Both the position numbers and the translations under genes were made by a program. A model generated the notes under the pieces. It saw only the letters and a program-made list of their open reading frames with translations, was not told where the DNA came from and searched no databases. Shown here in pieces: positions 22,404 through 33,960 of a stretch of DNA of 64,000 nt. Source of the DNA: Stomoxys calcitrans (taxonomy: Eukaryota > Arthropoda > Insecta > Diptera > Muscidae); the NCBI RefSeq assembly GCF_963082655.1, contig NC_081552.1, positions 99,149,823 to 99,213,822 of the forward strand, given 5' to 3'. Every line of letters starts with the position of its first letter. The stretch's first letter is position 1.

Positions 22404-24056
22404 TTTTTATACCCTCCACCATAAGATGGGGGGTATACTAATTTCGTCATTCTGTTTGTAACTACTCGAAATATTCGTCTGAGACCCCATAAAGTATATA
22501 TATTCTTGATCGTCGTGACATTTTATGTCGATCTAGCCATGTCCGTCCGTCTGTCCGTCCGTCCGTCCGTCCGTCTGTCTGTCGAAAGCACGCTAACTTC
22601 CGAAGGAGCAAAGCTAGCCGCTTGCACAAATTTTGCACAAATACTTCTTATTAGTGTAGGTCGGTTGGTATTGTAAATGGGCCATAACGGTCCATGTTTT
22701 GATATAGCTGCCGTATAAACCGATCTTGGGTCTTGACTTCTTGAAACTCTAGAGTGCGCAATTCTTATCCGATTTGCCTGAAATTTTGTCCGACGTGTTT
22801 TGTTATTATATTCAACAACTGTGCCAAGTATGGTTGAAATCGGTTCATAACCTGATATAGCTGCCATATAAACCGATCTTGGGTCTTGACTTCTTGAGCC
22901 CATAGAGGGCGCAATTCTTATCCGAATGGAATGGAATTTCGCACGACGTGTTTTGTTATGATACCCAACAACTGTGCAAAGTATGGTTTAAATCGGTCCA
23001 TAACCTGATATAGCTGCCATATAAACCGATCTTGGGTCTTGACTTCTTGAGCCTCTAGAGGGCACAATTCTTATCCGATTTGAATAAATTTTTGCACGAA
23101 GTATTTCGTTATGATATCCAACAACTGTGCCAAGTATGGTTGAAATCGGTTCATAACCTGATATAGCTGTCATATTAACAGATCTGGGGATTTGACTTCT
23201 TGAGCTTTTAGAGGGCGCAATTTTTATCCGATTTGGCTGAAATTTTGCATGACGTATTTTATTTTTACTTTCAACAACTGTGTCAAATAAGGTTCAAATC
23301 GGTTCATAACCTGATATAGCTGCCATATAAACCGATCTTGGGTCTTGACTTCTTGAGCCTCTAGAGTGCGCAATTCTTATCCGATTGGAACGAAATTTTG
23401 CACGACGTGTTTTGTTATGATATCCAACAACTGTGCCAAGTATGGTTCAAATCGGTTCATAACCTGATATAGCTGCCATATAAACCGGTCTGGGGTCTTG
23501 ACTTCTTGAGCCTCTAGAGTGCGCAATTCTTATCCGATTGGAATGAAATTTTGCACGACGTGTTTTGTTATGATATCCAACAACTGTGCCAAGTATGGTT
23601 CAAATCGTTTCATAACCTGATATAGCTGCCATATAAACCGATCTGGGATCTTGACTTTTTGAGCCTCTAGAGGTCGCAATTATTATCCGACTTTTCTGAA
23701 ATTTTGTACGACGGATTCTCTCATGACCATCAACATACATGTTTATTATGGTCTGAATCGGTCTATAGCCCGATACAGCTCCCATATAAATCGATCTCTC
23801 TATTTTACTTCATGAGCCCCCAAAGGGCGCAATTCTTATTCGAATTGGTTGACATTTTACACAGGTCTCCAACATAAAATTTAATTGTGGTCCAAACCGG
23901 ACCATATCTTGATTTCGCTCAAATAGAAGAGCAAATCTTTTCTTATATCCTTTTTTTTGCCCAAGAAGAGATGCCGGGAAAAGAACTCGACAAATGCGAT
24001 CCATGGTGGAGGGTATATAAGATTCGGCCCGGCCGAACTTAGCACGCTTTTACTTG
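22404..24056 (-). mobile_element. HINE-1 element, full length
   Basis: Minus strand: head at 24056, intact TTCGGCCGGGCCGAA, subterminal repeat, about seven internal repeats, (ACGG)n at about 22542-22578, hairpin and TATAAAAA at 22404. Its left (minus-sense upstream) neighbour is the 5' end of another HINE-1, so this is a second nested pair. Confidence 0.92.
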
Positions 24057-24168
24057 TTTTACCCTTTGTTTGTCTAAAAATAGATACCGGGAGAGAACTC
24101 GACAAATGCGATCAATGGTGGAGGGTATATACGATTCGGCCAGACCGAACTTATCACGCTTTTAGTTG
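24057..24168 (-). mobile_element. HINE-1 5' end, host of the nested insertion
   Basis: Minus strand from 24168: CAACTAAAAGCGTGATAAG, TTCGGTCTGGCCGAA, TATATACCCTCCACCATTG and on to ACAAACAAAGGGTAAAA, where it is cut by the next HINE-1. This is the same part of the family 5' region that is interrupted at 1307/2354. Confidence 0.8.
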
Positions 24169-24339
24169 TTTTTATTTTCTTCCTATATCCTTTCCTTCTG
24201 AAGAGCTACCTTATTTTACTTTTATGTTTGCGAAACCGAGTCTTCTTCTGAAGGGAAAGAATTGCCCCAAGATTGAGCACGGCAAGGATGTAGCCACTCC
24301 CAGAGGAAGTACAGCCCATGTGGTGGTTCGTTACAAGGG

Positions 24340-24738
24340 GACAAATTTACGACCAAAGCAATATGGGGCTCAAATGAAAGGACTTTGGGAGTAAAGCCCA
24401 AATTTGATATCAATGTTCGGGAAAAAAGTCTATGTGGCCACCCCACACACAACACCACCCAAATAGTAAGTATTTTCTGGCTCAACTAAGAGGGTTTTTA
24501 AAGTGGAACACGAATCCGATATATATTTTCAAGACCAACTCACTGAGTGGCCGCCCATCCACCAAAACACCCCCTAAGCCGGCCATCTTTGCCGACTATG
24601 GGGCTCAAATTAAAGGTATGTGGGAGTAGACCACGTATCTGATATCAACATTAGGGGCCAACTGTCTAGCGGACGTCCCACCACCACAACAACCCCCAAA
24701 TAGGACGTATTTGCTCACCAAGACAATTTGGGTCTTAA
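24340..24738 (+). mobile_element. Helitron-like repeats, left of nested HINE-1
   Basis: Units contain GGGGCTCAAATGAAAGG and CACGAATCCGATATATATTT blocks, ending with CACCAAGACAATTTGGGTC just before the HINE. This block recurs uninterrupted at about 29805 and 39490. The preceding 24169-24339 is partly HINE-like (TATATCCTTTCCTTCTGAAG) and otherwise unassigned. Confidence 0.75.
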
Positions 24739-26250
24739 CAAGTAAAAGCGTGCTAAGTTCGGCCGGGCCGAATCTTATATACCCTCCACCATGGATCGCA
24801 TTTGTCGAGTTGTTTTCCCGGCATCTCTTCTTAGGCTAAAAAGGATATAAGAAAAGAGTTGCTCTGTGTAAAATTTCAGCCAATTCGTATAAGAATTGCG
24901 CCCATTGGGGCTCACGAAGTAAAATAGAGAGAACGATTTATATGGGATCTGTATCGGGCTATAGACCGATTCAGAACATAATAGACACGTTTGTTGATGG
25001 TCATGAGAGGATCCGTCGTACAAAATTTCAGGCATATCGGATAATAATTGCGACCTCTAGGGGTCAAGAAGTCAAGATCCCAGATCGGTTTATATGGCAG
25101 CTATATCAGGTTATGAACCGATTTGAACCTTATTTGACACAGTTGTTGAAAGTAAAAATAAAATACGTCATGCAAAATTTCAGCCAAATCGGATAGGAAT
25201 TGCGCCCTCTAGAAGCTCAAGAAGTCAAATCCCCAGATCTGTTTATATGACAGCTATATCAGGTTATGGACCATACTTAGCACAAAATACGTCATGCAAA
25301 ATTTCGGCCAAATCGGATAGGAATTGCGCCCTCTAGAAGCTCAAGAAGTCAAATCCCCAGATCTGTTTATATGACAGCTATATCAGGTTATGGACCATAC
25401 TTAGCACAGTTGTTGGATATCATGACGAAATACTTCGTGCAAAAACTCATTCAAATCGGATAAGGATTGTGCCCTCTAGAGGCTCAAGAAGTCAAGACCA
25501 AAGATCGGTTTATATGGCAGCTATATCAGGTTATGAACCGATTTCAACCATACTTGGCACAGTTGTTGGGTATCATAACAAAACACGTCGTGCGAAATTC
25601 CATTTCAATCGGATAAGAATTGCGCCCTCTAGAGGCTCAAGAAGTCAAAACCCAAGATCGGTTTATATGGCAGCTATATCAGGTTATGGACCGATTTGAA
25701 TTATACTTGGCACAGTTATTGGATATAATAACAAAACACGTCGTGCAAAATTTCATTTCTATCGGATAAGAATTGCGCACTCTAGAGGCTCAAGAAGTCA
25801 AGACCCAAGATCGGTTTATATGGCAGCTATATCGGGTTAGGGACCGATATCAACCATACTTGGCACAGTTGTTGGATATCAAACCAAAACACGTCGTGCA
25901 AAATTTCATTCCAATCGGATAAGAATTGCGCACTCTAGAGGCTCAAGAAGTCAAGACCCAAGATCGGTTTATATGGCAGCTATATCAAAACATGGACTGA
26001 TATGACCCATTTACAATACCAACCGACCTACACTAATAAGAAGTATTTGTGCAAAATTTCAAGCGGCTACTCCTTCGGAAGTTAGCGTGCTTTCGACAGA
26101 CAGACGGACGGACATGGCTAGATCGACATAAAATGTCGCGACGATCAAGAATATATATACTTTATGGGGTCTCAGACGAATATCTCGAGTAGTTACAAAC
26201 AGAATGACGAAATTAGTATACCCCCCATCTTATGGTGGAGGGTATAAAAA
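24739..26250 (+). mobile_element. HINE-1 element, complete ends
   Basis: Head CAAGTAAAAGCGTGCTAAG at 24739, intact palindrome and subterminal repeat. The 5' region has a deletion of about 80 bases (GAGTTGCTCTG joins directly to TGTAAAATTTCAGCC). About eight internal repeats follow, including a local duplication at 25205-25400, then a minimal ACGGACGG tract at about 26100, hairpin and TATAAAAA at 26250. Helitron repeats continue on both sides. Confidence 0.92.
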
Positions 26251-26913
26251 GAGTGGAACTAAATATTCATAGTTTTTAGGGCCAATACTCCAAACCGGAC
26301 ATATTTGCTGACTTTTGCAATAATGAATTTAAAATAAAGGTATTTGGGAGTAAAATACGAATTTGATATCCAAATGTAGGACCATGTATATAGGGCATTA
26401 CGCCTTTCCCAAAACACCCCCAAAGGGAAAAAATTTTCGACCATGCCAATATGTGCCTCAAATGAGATGAGAAAACGAATTTGATAACCTATTTTGGCGC
26501 CGTGTGTTTGGGGGACACCTCATCCTGTAAACTCCTCTTAAGCCAATGGTAATATGGGGTTTAAATAAATGGTATTTGAGAGAAGAGCACGATGGTGATA
26601 TTTTTTCAGGGCGAAGTATCTGGGGGAGCAACTCTCCCTCCGAAAACACCATTAAATCAGACATCATGAGAATATGGGGCTGAAATTAAGTATTTTAAGA
26701 ATGGAGTACATCCTACATCCAAACTTAAATTCGTAGACCAATAAAGATCATATGGGATTCGGACAAAGGCACTTATATTGTTAAACAATTATTCAAGCGA
26801 TATACTATATTCGTAGCATGGTATTTCACTAAAAGCTCTTTAATTGTCGAAAATAAATATTCCAAAGAAACTTTTGTTCCATGTTAAATAACAGAAGACG
26901 CAGCGGAGCGGAG
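26251..26913 (+). mobile_element. Helitron-like element, 3' half
   Basis: It continues from GAGTGGAACTAAATATTCAT with GGGCCAATACTCCAAACC and further units, then the conserved subterminal block (ATATTGTTAAACAATTATTC, TTTTGTTCCATG) and a 3' end GAAGACGCAGCGGAGCGGAG without a clear CTAG. The next Helitron begins immediately. Confidence 0.75.
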
Positions 26914-28577
26914 TAACTTATATATAAAATTAAATTTGTGTTTGTTTGTTCCGTATAGACTCAAAAACGGCTGAACCGATTTCTTTGCTATTTTGACAGA
27001 TTGTGAGGAGTGGTCCGGAAGGAGCAATAGGCTATATAATTTTTTGATATCGCATTGGGGGCGGACCCTCCCCCATACCCCAATAGTAGCAGGCAAAATT
27101 AAAAGTGGGCCGATTGGGACAATGTGGGACTTAAATGAAAGGTATTCAAGAGTAGAGTACAAATTCCATATTAAAAATTGGTTGCAAGTAATTGGGAGGC
27201 CGCCCCGACCCCAAGAACGCCCCAAAATAGGTTTATTGGACGATTCTGACAAGATGGGAATCGCATGAAAGTAGATCAAGTAGAAAGTAGATCGGGAGTA
27301 GGTCACGAATATGGTTCGGAAGGAGCAATAGGCTATATAAGTTTTTTATATCGCAAGGGGGGCGGACCCTCCTATTTACCCCAAAAGTACCACCCTAAAC
27401 CTAAAAGTGGACCGATTGGGACAATATGGGACTTAAATGAAAGCTATTCAAGAGTAGAGTACGATTTCCATGTTACAAATAGAGTCCAAGTAATTGGGGA
27501 GCCGCCCCGACCCCAAAACCCCCCAAATTGGTTTATTGGACGATAATGACAATATGGGGATCGAATAAAAGGTATTCGCGAGTAGATTACGAATACGGTC
27601 AGGAAGGTGGTATAGGCGAATCCTCTCCCGTTACCACAAAAACGCCACCCAAAATCAAAAGTTGACCGATAGGGACAATATGGGTATCAAATGAAAGATA
27701 TTGGAGAGTAGATAGCGAATGTGGTATAAAAACTTGGGTCCAAGTAGCCAAGGGTAAGCCCAAGCCCGAAAACTGCTGCAAATAGACATATTGGACGTAT
27801 ATATCAATATAGGATTCAAATGAAATTTATTCGGGAGTAGACTACGAATATGACATAAAAAACGAGGTCCAAATAATTGATAGTCGCCCCATACCCGATG
27901 AGCTCCCAAAATGGGAATACTACTCAATCAAAGCTTGATGAAACTCTAATGATAGGCATTTGAGAGCAGATTACGAATATGACATTAAACTTTATGTCCA
28001 AGAACCTAGGAGGTGTTTTACCTCCAAAAATCGGCTCCAACAGGTTATTTGACCTATTAAAACAATGGGGAACAAGTGATAGACTTTTTTGTGTTGTTGT
28101 TGAATGACGCACTTCGAATTTATGCTCAAGTGGCAGCGTGGCGCACAACCCTCATATAGACGCCTTCCACCAAACGGCTGTATACACCAATTACGACAAT
28201 ATGAGGTTAAATTAAAGGTATAAGGTTGTGTACTGCGAATCTGATATCATTATTCTGCTCATATATTTAGCGGACCACCTCACCCCAAAACAGTCGATCA
28301 ATTATAATGACCCAACGGGACACTGTGTGATTTAATTAATGCGTAGGCCCGAAATTATAACATTCAGCGTGAAAGCAGGAGTTGCAAACCTTAACGATAA
28401 GGTTGCAACCATTTTTAGCTCAACGATAGACCAAACGACGTGTTATTGGGCAACACTTTTTTGTTCAAAAGTTTTACACGGTAAGAACTATCGCCACCGC
28501 ACCAAATATGTGGACTGGCAAAGTAGTTTTTTACCACAGAAAATCGTTTAATATGGCAATTTAATATGATTTATAAA
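26914..28577 (+). mobile_element. Helitron-like element, 5' end present
   Basis: CTTATATATAAAATTAAATT and TTGTTCCGTATAGACTCAAA mark the family 5' region. Successive units of 124-128 bp carry AATATGGGACTTAAATGAAA and GCCGCCCCGACCCC blocks (cores near 27120, 27430, 27551, 27677 and 27806). A distinct 3' portion contains GGGCAACACTTTTTTGTTCA, shared with about 1037 and 61636. A HINE-2 head follows. Minus-strand open frames here are repeat by-products. Confidence 0.75.
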
Positions 28578-29684
28578 TAAGTAAAAAAGAGTTAAGATCG
28601 GCCGGGCCGAACTTTGAATACTCACCACCTCGGATATAAATGTAAACCACCTTTCATCAAAATTCGGTGAAAATTTCATACCTTATATCCCATGGCAGTT
28701 ATATCGAAATATGTTCCGATTTGGACCAAATACTAATAAGAACAATTCAATTGTGCAAAACAAAATAGTGATCTTTTTAGTAGCTATATCTAAAAATAAA
28801 CCGATCTGCACCATATACGACACGGATGTCGAAAAGCCTAACATAAGTTACTGTGTCAAACTTCAGTGAAATCGGATAATAAATGCGCCTTTTATGGGGC
28901 AAGACTTTAAATCGAGATATCGGTCTACATGGCAGCTATATCCAAATCTGGACCGATTTGGGCCAAGTTGCAGAAAAATGTCGAAGAGCCTAACCCAAAA
29001 CACTGTCCCAAATTTCGGCGAAATAGGACAATAAATCCGCCTTTTATGGGCCCAAAACCTAAAACCGATATACCAGTCTTTATGGCAACTTCCAAATCTA
29101 GACCGTTCTGTGCGATATTGCAGAAGTATGTCAAGGGGCTTAACTTAACTCACTGTTCCAAATTTTGGCAACATCGGACAATAAATGCGCCTTTCACGGG
29201 TACAAAACCTTAAATCGAGAGTTCGGTCTATATGGCAGCTATTGTATATCCAAATCTAAACCGATCTAGGCCAAATTGAAGAAAGATGTCGAAGGGCCTA
29301 AGACAACTCACTGTCCCAAATTTCATCAAAAACGGATAATAAATTTTGGCTTTTATGGGCCTAAGAACCTAAATCGGAGGATCGGTTTATACGGCAGCTA
29401 TAACCAAATCTAAACCGATCAAGGCCAAATTAACGAAGGAAGTCGAAGGGTCTAACACAATTGCTTGTCCCAAATTTCAGCAAAATCAGATAATAAATGT
29501 GAATTTTATGGGCCTAAGACCCCAAATCAACGGATCGCTCTACATGGGGCCTATATCAAGATATAGTTCGATATAGCCCACCTTCGAACTTAACCTGCTC
29601 ATGGACAAAAAAAAAAAAGAATCTGTGCAAAGTTTCAGCTCAATATCTCTATTTTTAAAGATTGTAGCGTGATTTCAACAGACA
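28578..29684 (+). mobile_element. HINE-2 element, 3' truncated
   Basis: Head degraded to TAAGTAAAAAAGAGTTAAG, palindrome variant TCGGCCGGGCCGAA, subterminal ATACTCACCACC, internal HINE-2 repeats, then it stops at TTTCAACAGACA, the beginning of the microsatellite. Helitron sequence follows, so the tail and hairpin are missing. Confidence 0.85.
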
Positions 29685-30794
29685 ACAACACCACCCAAAT
29701 AGAAAGTATTTGCTAACTATTGCAATATGAGGCTCAAATAAGAGGGTTTTTAGAGTAGAACACGAATCCGATATATATTTTCAAAGCCAATATATATCGG
29801 ACCAAGACAATTTGGGTCATAAAGAGAGTGGAAATAAATATTTATAGTTTTTAGGGCCAATACCCCAAACCGAACATATTTGCTGACTTTTGCAATAAGG
29901 AGTTTAAATGAGATTAGAAAACGAATTTTATATCCAATTTTAAGACCAATGGCAATATGGGGTTCAAATAAATGGCATATAGATATATGAGAATAGAGCA
30001 CGTTGCTGATTTATTTTCTTGGCTTAGTGTTTAGGGGACCACCCCAATCCCCAAAACACCCTTAGATCGGGCATTTTTACTGACCATGTCAATGTGGGGC
30101 TTAAATGAAGGGAATTGGGGGGTAGAGCAAGAATTGATACCCACTTCCGAGACGAATTTTCTGGGGGTCTACCCCTTTCCCAATATACCCCACAAACAGC
30201 AATTTTTTACTGACCATCGCAATATGGGGCTCAAATAAAGGTATTTGGGAGTAGAATACGAATTTCATAACCAAATGTAAGACCATGAATTTAGGGCATC
30301 ACCCTTTTCCCAAAACACCCCAAAGGGTAACAATTTTTCGACCATACCAATATGTGGTTCAAATGAAATGTATTTCAGATTAGTAAACGAATTTGATAAC
30401 CTATTTTGGGGCGATGTGTTTGGGGGACGCCTCATCGTGTAAACTCCCCTAAGCCAATGGCAATGTGGGGTTTAAATAAATTTTATTTGAAAGAAGTGTC
30501 TGGGAGATTACCTCACCCCCCAAAACACCAAGATATCATGAAAATATCGAGCTGAAATAAAGAATTTAAGGAATGGAGTACACCTTACATCTTAAATTAA
30601 ATTCGTAGTCCAATAAAGATCATATGGGATTCAGATAAAGGCACTTATATTGTTAAACTGTAAGTCGAGCGATATACTATTTGCGTAGCATGGTATTTCA
30701 CTAAAAGCTCTTTGTCGAAATTAAAAATTCCAAGGAAAATTTTGTTCCATATAAAGTAAAAGAAGGCGCAGTGGAGCGGGCCTGGGTCAGCGAG
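29685..30794 (+). mobile_element. Helitron-like element, 3' complete
   Basis: It contains the uninterrupted block ACCAAGACAATTTGGGTCAT followed by AAAGAGAGTGG, the sequence that is split by a HINE-1 at 24739-26250. The 3' end is GAAGGCGCAGTGGAGCGGGC, then a CTAG position mutated to CGAG. The 5' end is missing. A further 80 bases of the same family follow to about 30875. Confidence 0.75.
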
Positions 30795-30875
30795 TTATTG
30801 TATATGAGAGAAGAGCACGATGCTGATATTTTCCAGGGCCAAGTGTCAGGGGACCATCTCACTCACTAAATATAT

Positions 30876-31610
30876 ATTGTCCGATTTGCACTCCTAGAGC
30901 CACTACAAGCGCATTTATTGACCAATCTTCACAACATTTTGTACAACACTTTCCTTGACTACTTCCACAATATCTAAGTAGTTTAGTTGAAATCGGTTCA
31001 GATTTAGCTATAGCTCCTATGTGTATGTTCGTCCGATTTTCAGAAATATTGCAATAAAATGCTCATTTGTTAACCTATTTTCTCGAAATTTGGCAGGAAG
31101 GATTTTCTTATGGCTCTCGGCATTACTGGTTAATTTCATAGAAATTAGTTCAGATTCAGATCAGGTATAGCTGCCATATATGTTTATCACCCGATTTTCA
31201 CTTCTAGAGCCACTGCAAGCGCATTTATTGACCAATCTCCCCAACATTTTGCAAAGCGCCTTTATCGACGACTTTCACAATATCTAAGAAGTTAAGTCGA
31301 AATCGGTGCAAATTTAGATATAGCTCCCATGTATATGTTCTTCCGATTTTCAGAAATATTGCAATAAAGTGGTCATTTGTCAACCGGTTATCTCGAAATT
31401 TAGCAGGAAGGATTTTATTATCACTCTTAATATTACTGGCGAATTTCATAGAAATTGGTTTAGATTTATATATAGCTGCCATATAAGTATATCACCCGAT
31501 TTTCACATCTAGAGCCACTGCAATCGCATTTATCTTGCTAAAATTGTGCAAAGCTTTCCTCGGTTCAGATTTAGATGTAGTCCTTTAATGTCGAGATCTA
31601 CATGTACGGC
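30876..31610 (-). mobile_element. HINE-3 internal repeats
   Basis: Two imperfect direct copies of about 310 bp, each with CCTAGAGCCACTxCAAGCGCATTTATTGACC-type sequence and GAAATCGGTTCAGATTTAG. The same unit occurs in the complete HINE-3 at 44024-44486. Both termini are missing. The 85-codon minus-strand frame is not a recognisable protein. Confidence 0.65.
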
Positions 31611-32090
31611 TGAACGGCACGACGTAATCCAGATACTTTTAAACCAGATACTTATATCATAAACCTTTCGTTTAATTTCCATATTATCCCGATCGATCTA
31701 CACGTCTTATTGAAGTGTATAAGTTGGGTGGGCTGGTCCCAGACTCTGCCCCAAATGGTTATATCAGATTCGTGGTCAACTCTCAAAGACCTTTAATTTG
31801 TGTGACGTTGGACACGCATGCTCGTTTTGGGGGTTTTTAGAGTTGGACAGGCCCCGTAGATACCTTGGAGCAAATTCTTATAACATATGTGTACTCAACT
31901 TCCATAATAGATGTGTACTCAACTTCGTGTCCCCACGTTAGTTGACCCATAAATTTTATACCAATTTCGTGTTTTTGTGGTATTATGGAGTAGCATACAA
32001 AATTTCGCTTAAATCGGTGCACGCATTTCTGAGATCAGGGGTTTTTATAAATTTGGATAAGGGGGAGGTCTCTAAGGAGCGGGTGCACCA
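31611..32090 (-). mobile_element. Helitron-like remnant
   Basis: Reverse-complement matches to the Helitron 5' half: AGATCAGGGGTTTTTATAAA, ATTTCGCTTAAATCGGTGCA and ATTTGGATAAGGGGGAGG blocks correspond to CGCCAGATTTCGGAGATG-type sequence near 15530. It contains a small duplication of TGTGTACTCAACTTC near 31888 and 31909. No termini. Confidence 0.5.
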
Positions 32091-33960
32091 CGTACTGGTC
32101 TAAGGATTGGGTCATTGAAACATTGTGTCCGGACCGAAACATTGATCCAAACGCCCTTCGATGCCAATTCATACCGCCAGTGTGTACGTCTTGGCATCGA
32201 AGGATGCTTTTATTTTATGCACAACCTCGTACAGCTCGCTGTATTTCCTTCTCTTTATCATGGTATCTATTGGTTGCCCAAAAAGTAATTGCGGATTTTT
32301 CATATAGTCGGCGTTGACAAATTTTTTCACAGCTTGTGACTCTGTAATTGCATTCTTTCTTCTGTCAGTTATCAGCTACTACTTTTAGCTTGCTTTAGAA
32401 AAAAAGTGTAAAAAAGTATATTTGATTACAGTTCATTCTAAGTTTTATTAAAAATGCATTTACATTCTTTTAAAAAATCCGCAAGTACTTTTTGGGCAAC
32501 CCAATACAATACGTTCCATGGATTTGAGTAGAAAGGACGTAAGGCTTATAGGTCTGTAGGCCTTTGGTGTCGCAAAGCTTGCATTTCCAAGGATTCGGAA
32601 TAAATACCACCCTTGCCTCCTGCCAGGCTGTCGGAGTATATGCAAATCCTAGGCACGCTGTGAAAATAGTGACCAGATGATCGCCCTCCTTTTGTAGTAA
32701 CGCCGGAAATATTCCATCAGGTGCGGGTGGCAAAAAAGGTTTGAAGCTCTTGAAGGTTTCTTTCACCATTAAATCCGTCATGATGAACTTTCGATCAACG
32801 TCATTATTCCAAGATTCCGGTGTCTCCGTGAGTCTGGAAAATGCGTTTTCATCAAAAGCTCGTTGTCTCTGCTTTCACTTCCATGTCCTCTACTAACGTT
32901 TCAGTTTGGACATGTGTTTTTGAGCGAAACTTTTCATCATGTCGCCGTCATTAATGTTATCGACCTGTTCGTAGAAAAGCTTCCAGGAGGCACTTTTTGC
33001 CGCTCTGGTATACTTATTGTATTCCTTGAGACGTGTGTAATACACTTCGCAACATACTTCCGCATTTTTACGGCGTGCTCTGTTATAAAGTCTTCGGACC
33101 TCTTTCCCAACGTTGCCAATACCCAGTCATCCAGGGTTATTCTTGAGCTGATTTCCTTTCTCGAAGAGAACAGCTATCTTTAAAAGACCTCACTAGTGCA
33201 GTCGTTATCCTCTAGACATTGTCATCAATGTCTACATGCTTGGACAATCTAAATTATCTTGCCCAAGAATTCTTCTCCAACTTATTACGGAAACTTCAGA
33301 GTGGGCGCTGGCCGTGCGATACTAAACCTGATATAGCGATGGTCAAAGAAAGAGTGTTTCATGGAGACCCTCCAATCCTGAACCTCATCGATTGTCACAT
33401 CTAAAATCTCCTCCCTAATCCTATTAACAAAGCAAGCGGTGTTATCAATATTGAGTGTAATTAGGTCGTAAGTATTCAAGAATTCTACCAGGGCTTGGCT
33501 CCGCTTATTAATGAAGGTACCACCACATGAAATGTGGTGAGAGTTCCTGCCAGTTTTGCCTTCCTCACCAGCCGTTGCAGCGCCGACGTGGTTGGCGGTG
33601 TCGGAGAGTCGAAAGGCAGATAAAGTAATGCCCGGTATGGTACACCGCCTCCCTATTTCATCACTGTTGCATTCGACGTTAACAACTATGAGGAAAATAC
33701 ATAATTTAAATTTTTATGACAAAAAACGCAGGTCCTCGGCCGAGTACCAGTGTTGGCATAGAATATGGTTATGGTTCAGTCCAGAAACTTTGTTTCGGGT
33801 CGCCCATGTCTCCTAAATTAAGGCAATATGAATCTTGTCCTTACTGATATTCTCCATCAGAGCGTGAGTAGCTGTCTCGCTCCGGTGGAGGTTTATCTGA
33901 ATGACCTCAATTATTAGTCCTCCATTCGATGGGCTTATTGGGAGAGGGTGATGGTCTCAT
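32091..33960 (-). pseudogene. R1/LOA-like LINE ORF2 (endonuclease + reverse transcriptase), decayed
   Basis: Read on the minus strand. At about 33480-33290 is an endonuclease C-terminal region (DVTIDEVQDWRVSMKHSFFDHRYIRF), matching the S-D-H-x-x-I end of LINE AP-type endonucleases, although SDH reads FDH. At about 32780-32560 is the fingers region of a reverse transcriptase (SFKPFLPPAPDGIFPALLQKEGD, then ARVVFIPNPWK). At about 32570-32510, in another frame, is AYRPISLTSFLLKSMERIV. A mariner MITE (32270-32504) separates this from ASFDAKTYTLAV and IGIEG, the palm motif-A region, where CIDIEGAF-type residues are expected. Several frameshifts and stops preclude function. It is truncated at about 32091, without the YADD region. 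Clade assignment is by recognition only. Confidence 0.75.
32270..32504 (-). mobile_element. mariner-type MITE with TA duplication
   Basis: 235 bp with terminal inverted repeats: TTGGTTGCCCAAAAAGTAAT at the left and, at the right, the complement of TTGGGTTGCCCAAAAAGTAC. Both are followed by TGCGGATTTTT-like sequence. TA dinucleotides lie immediately outside at 32268-32269 and 32505-32506, the Tc1/mariner target duplication. There is no coding capacity. It interrupts the LINE reverse transcriptase between two conserved palm blocks. Confidence 0.92.

Noticed and set aside
23957..24394. 145-codon plus-strand frame as a possible gene
   Set aside because: It runs antisense through two HINE-1 5' ends and into Helitron repeats; the protein is a chimera of repeats.
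32150..32210. 13-base inverted repeat CCTTCGATGCCAA / TTGGCATCGAAGG as a regulatory hairpin
   Set aside because: Both arms are coding in the LINE remnant (ASFDAK and IGIEG regions), so the similarity is probably coincidental.
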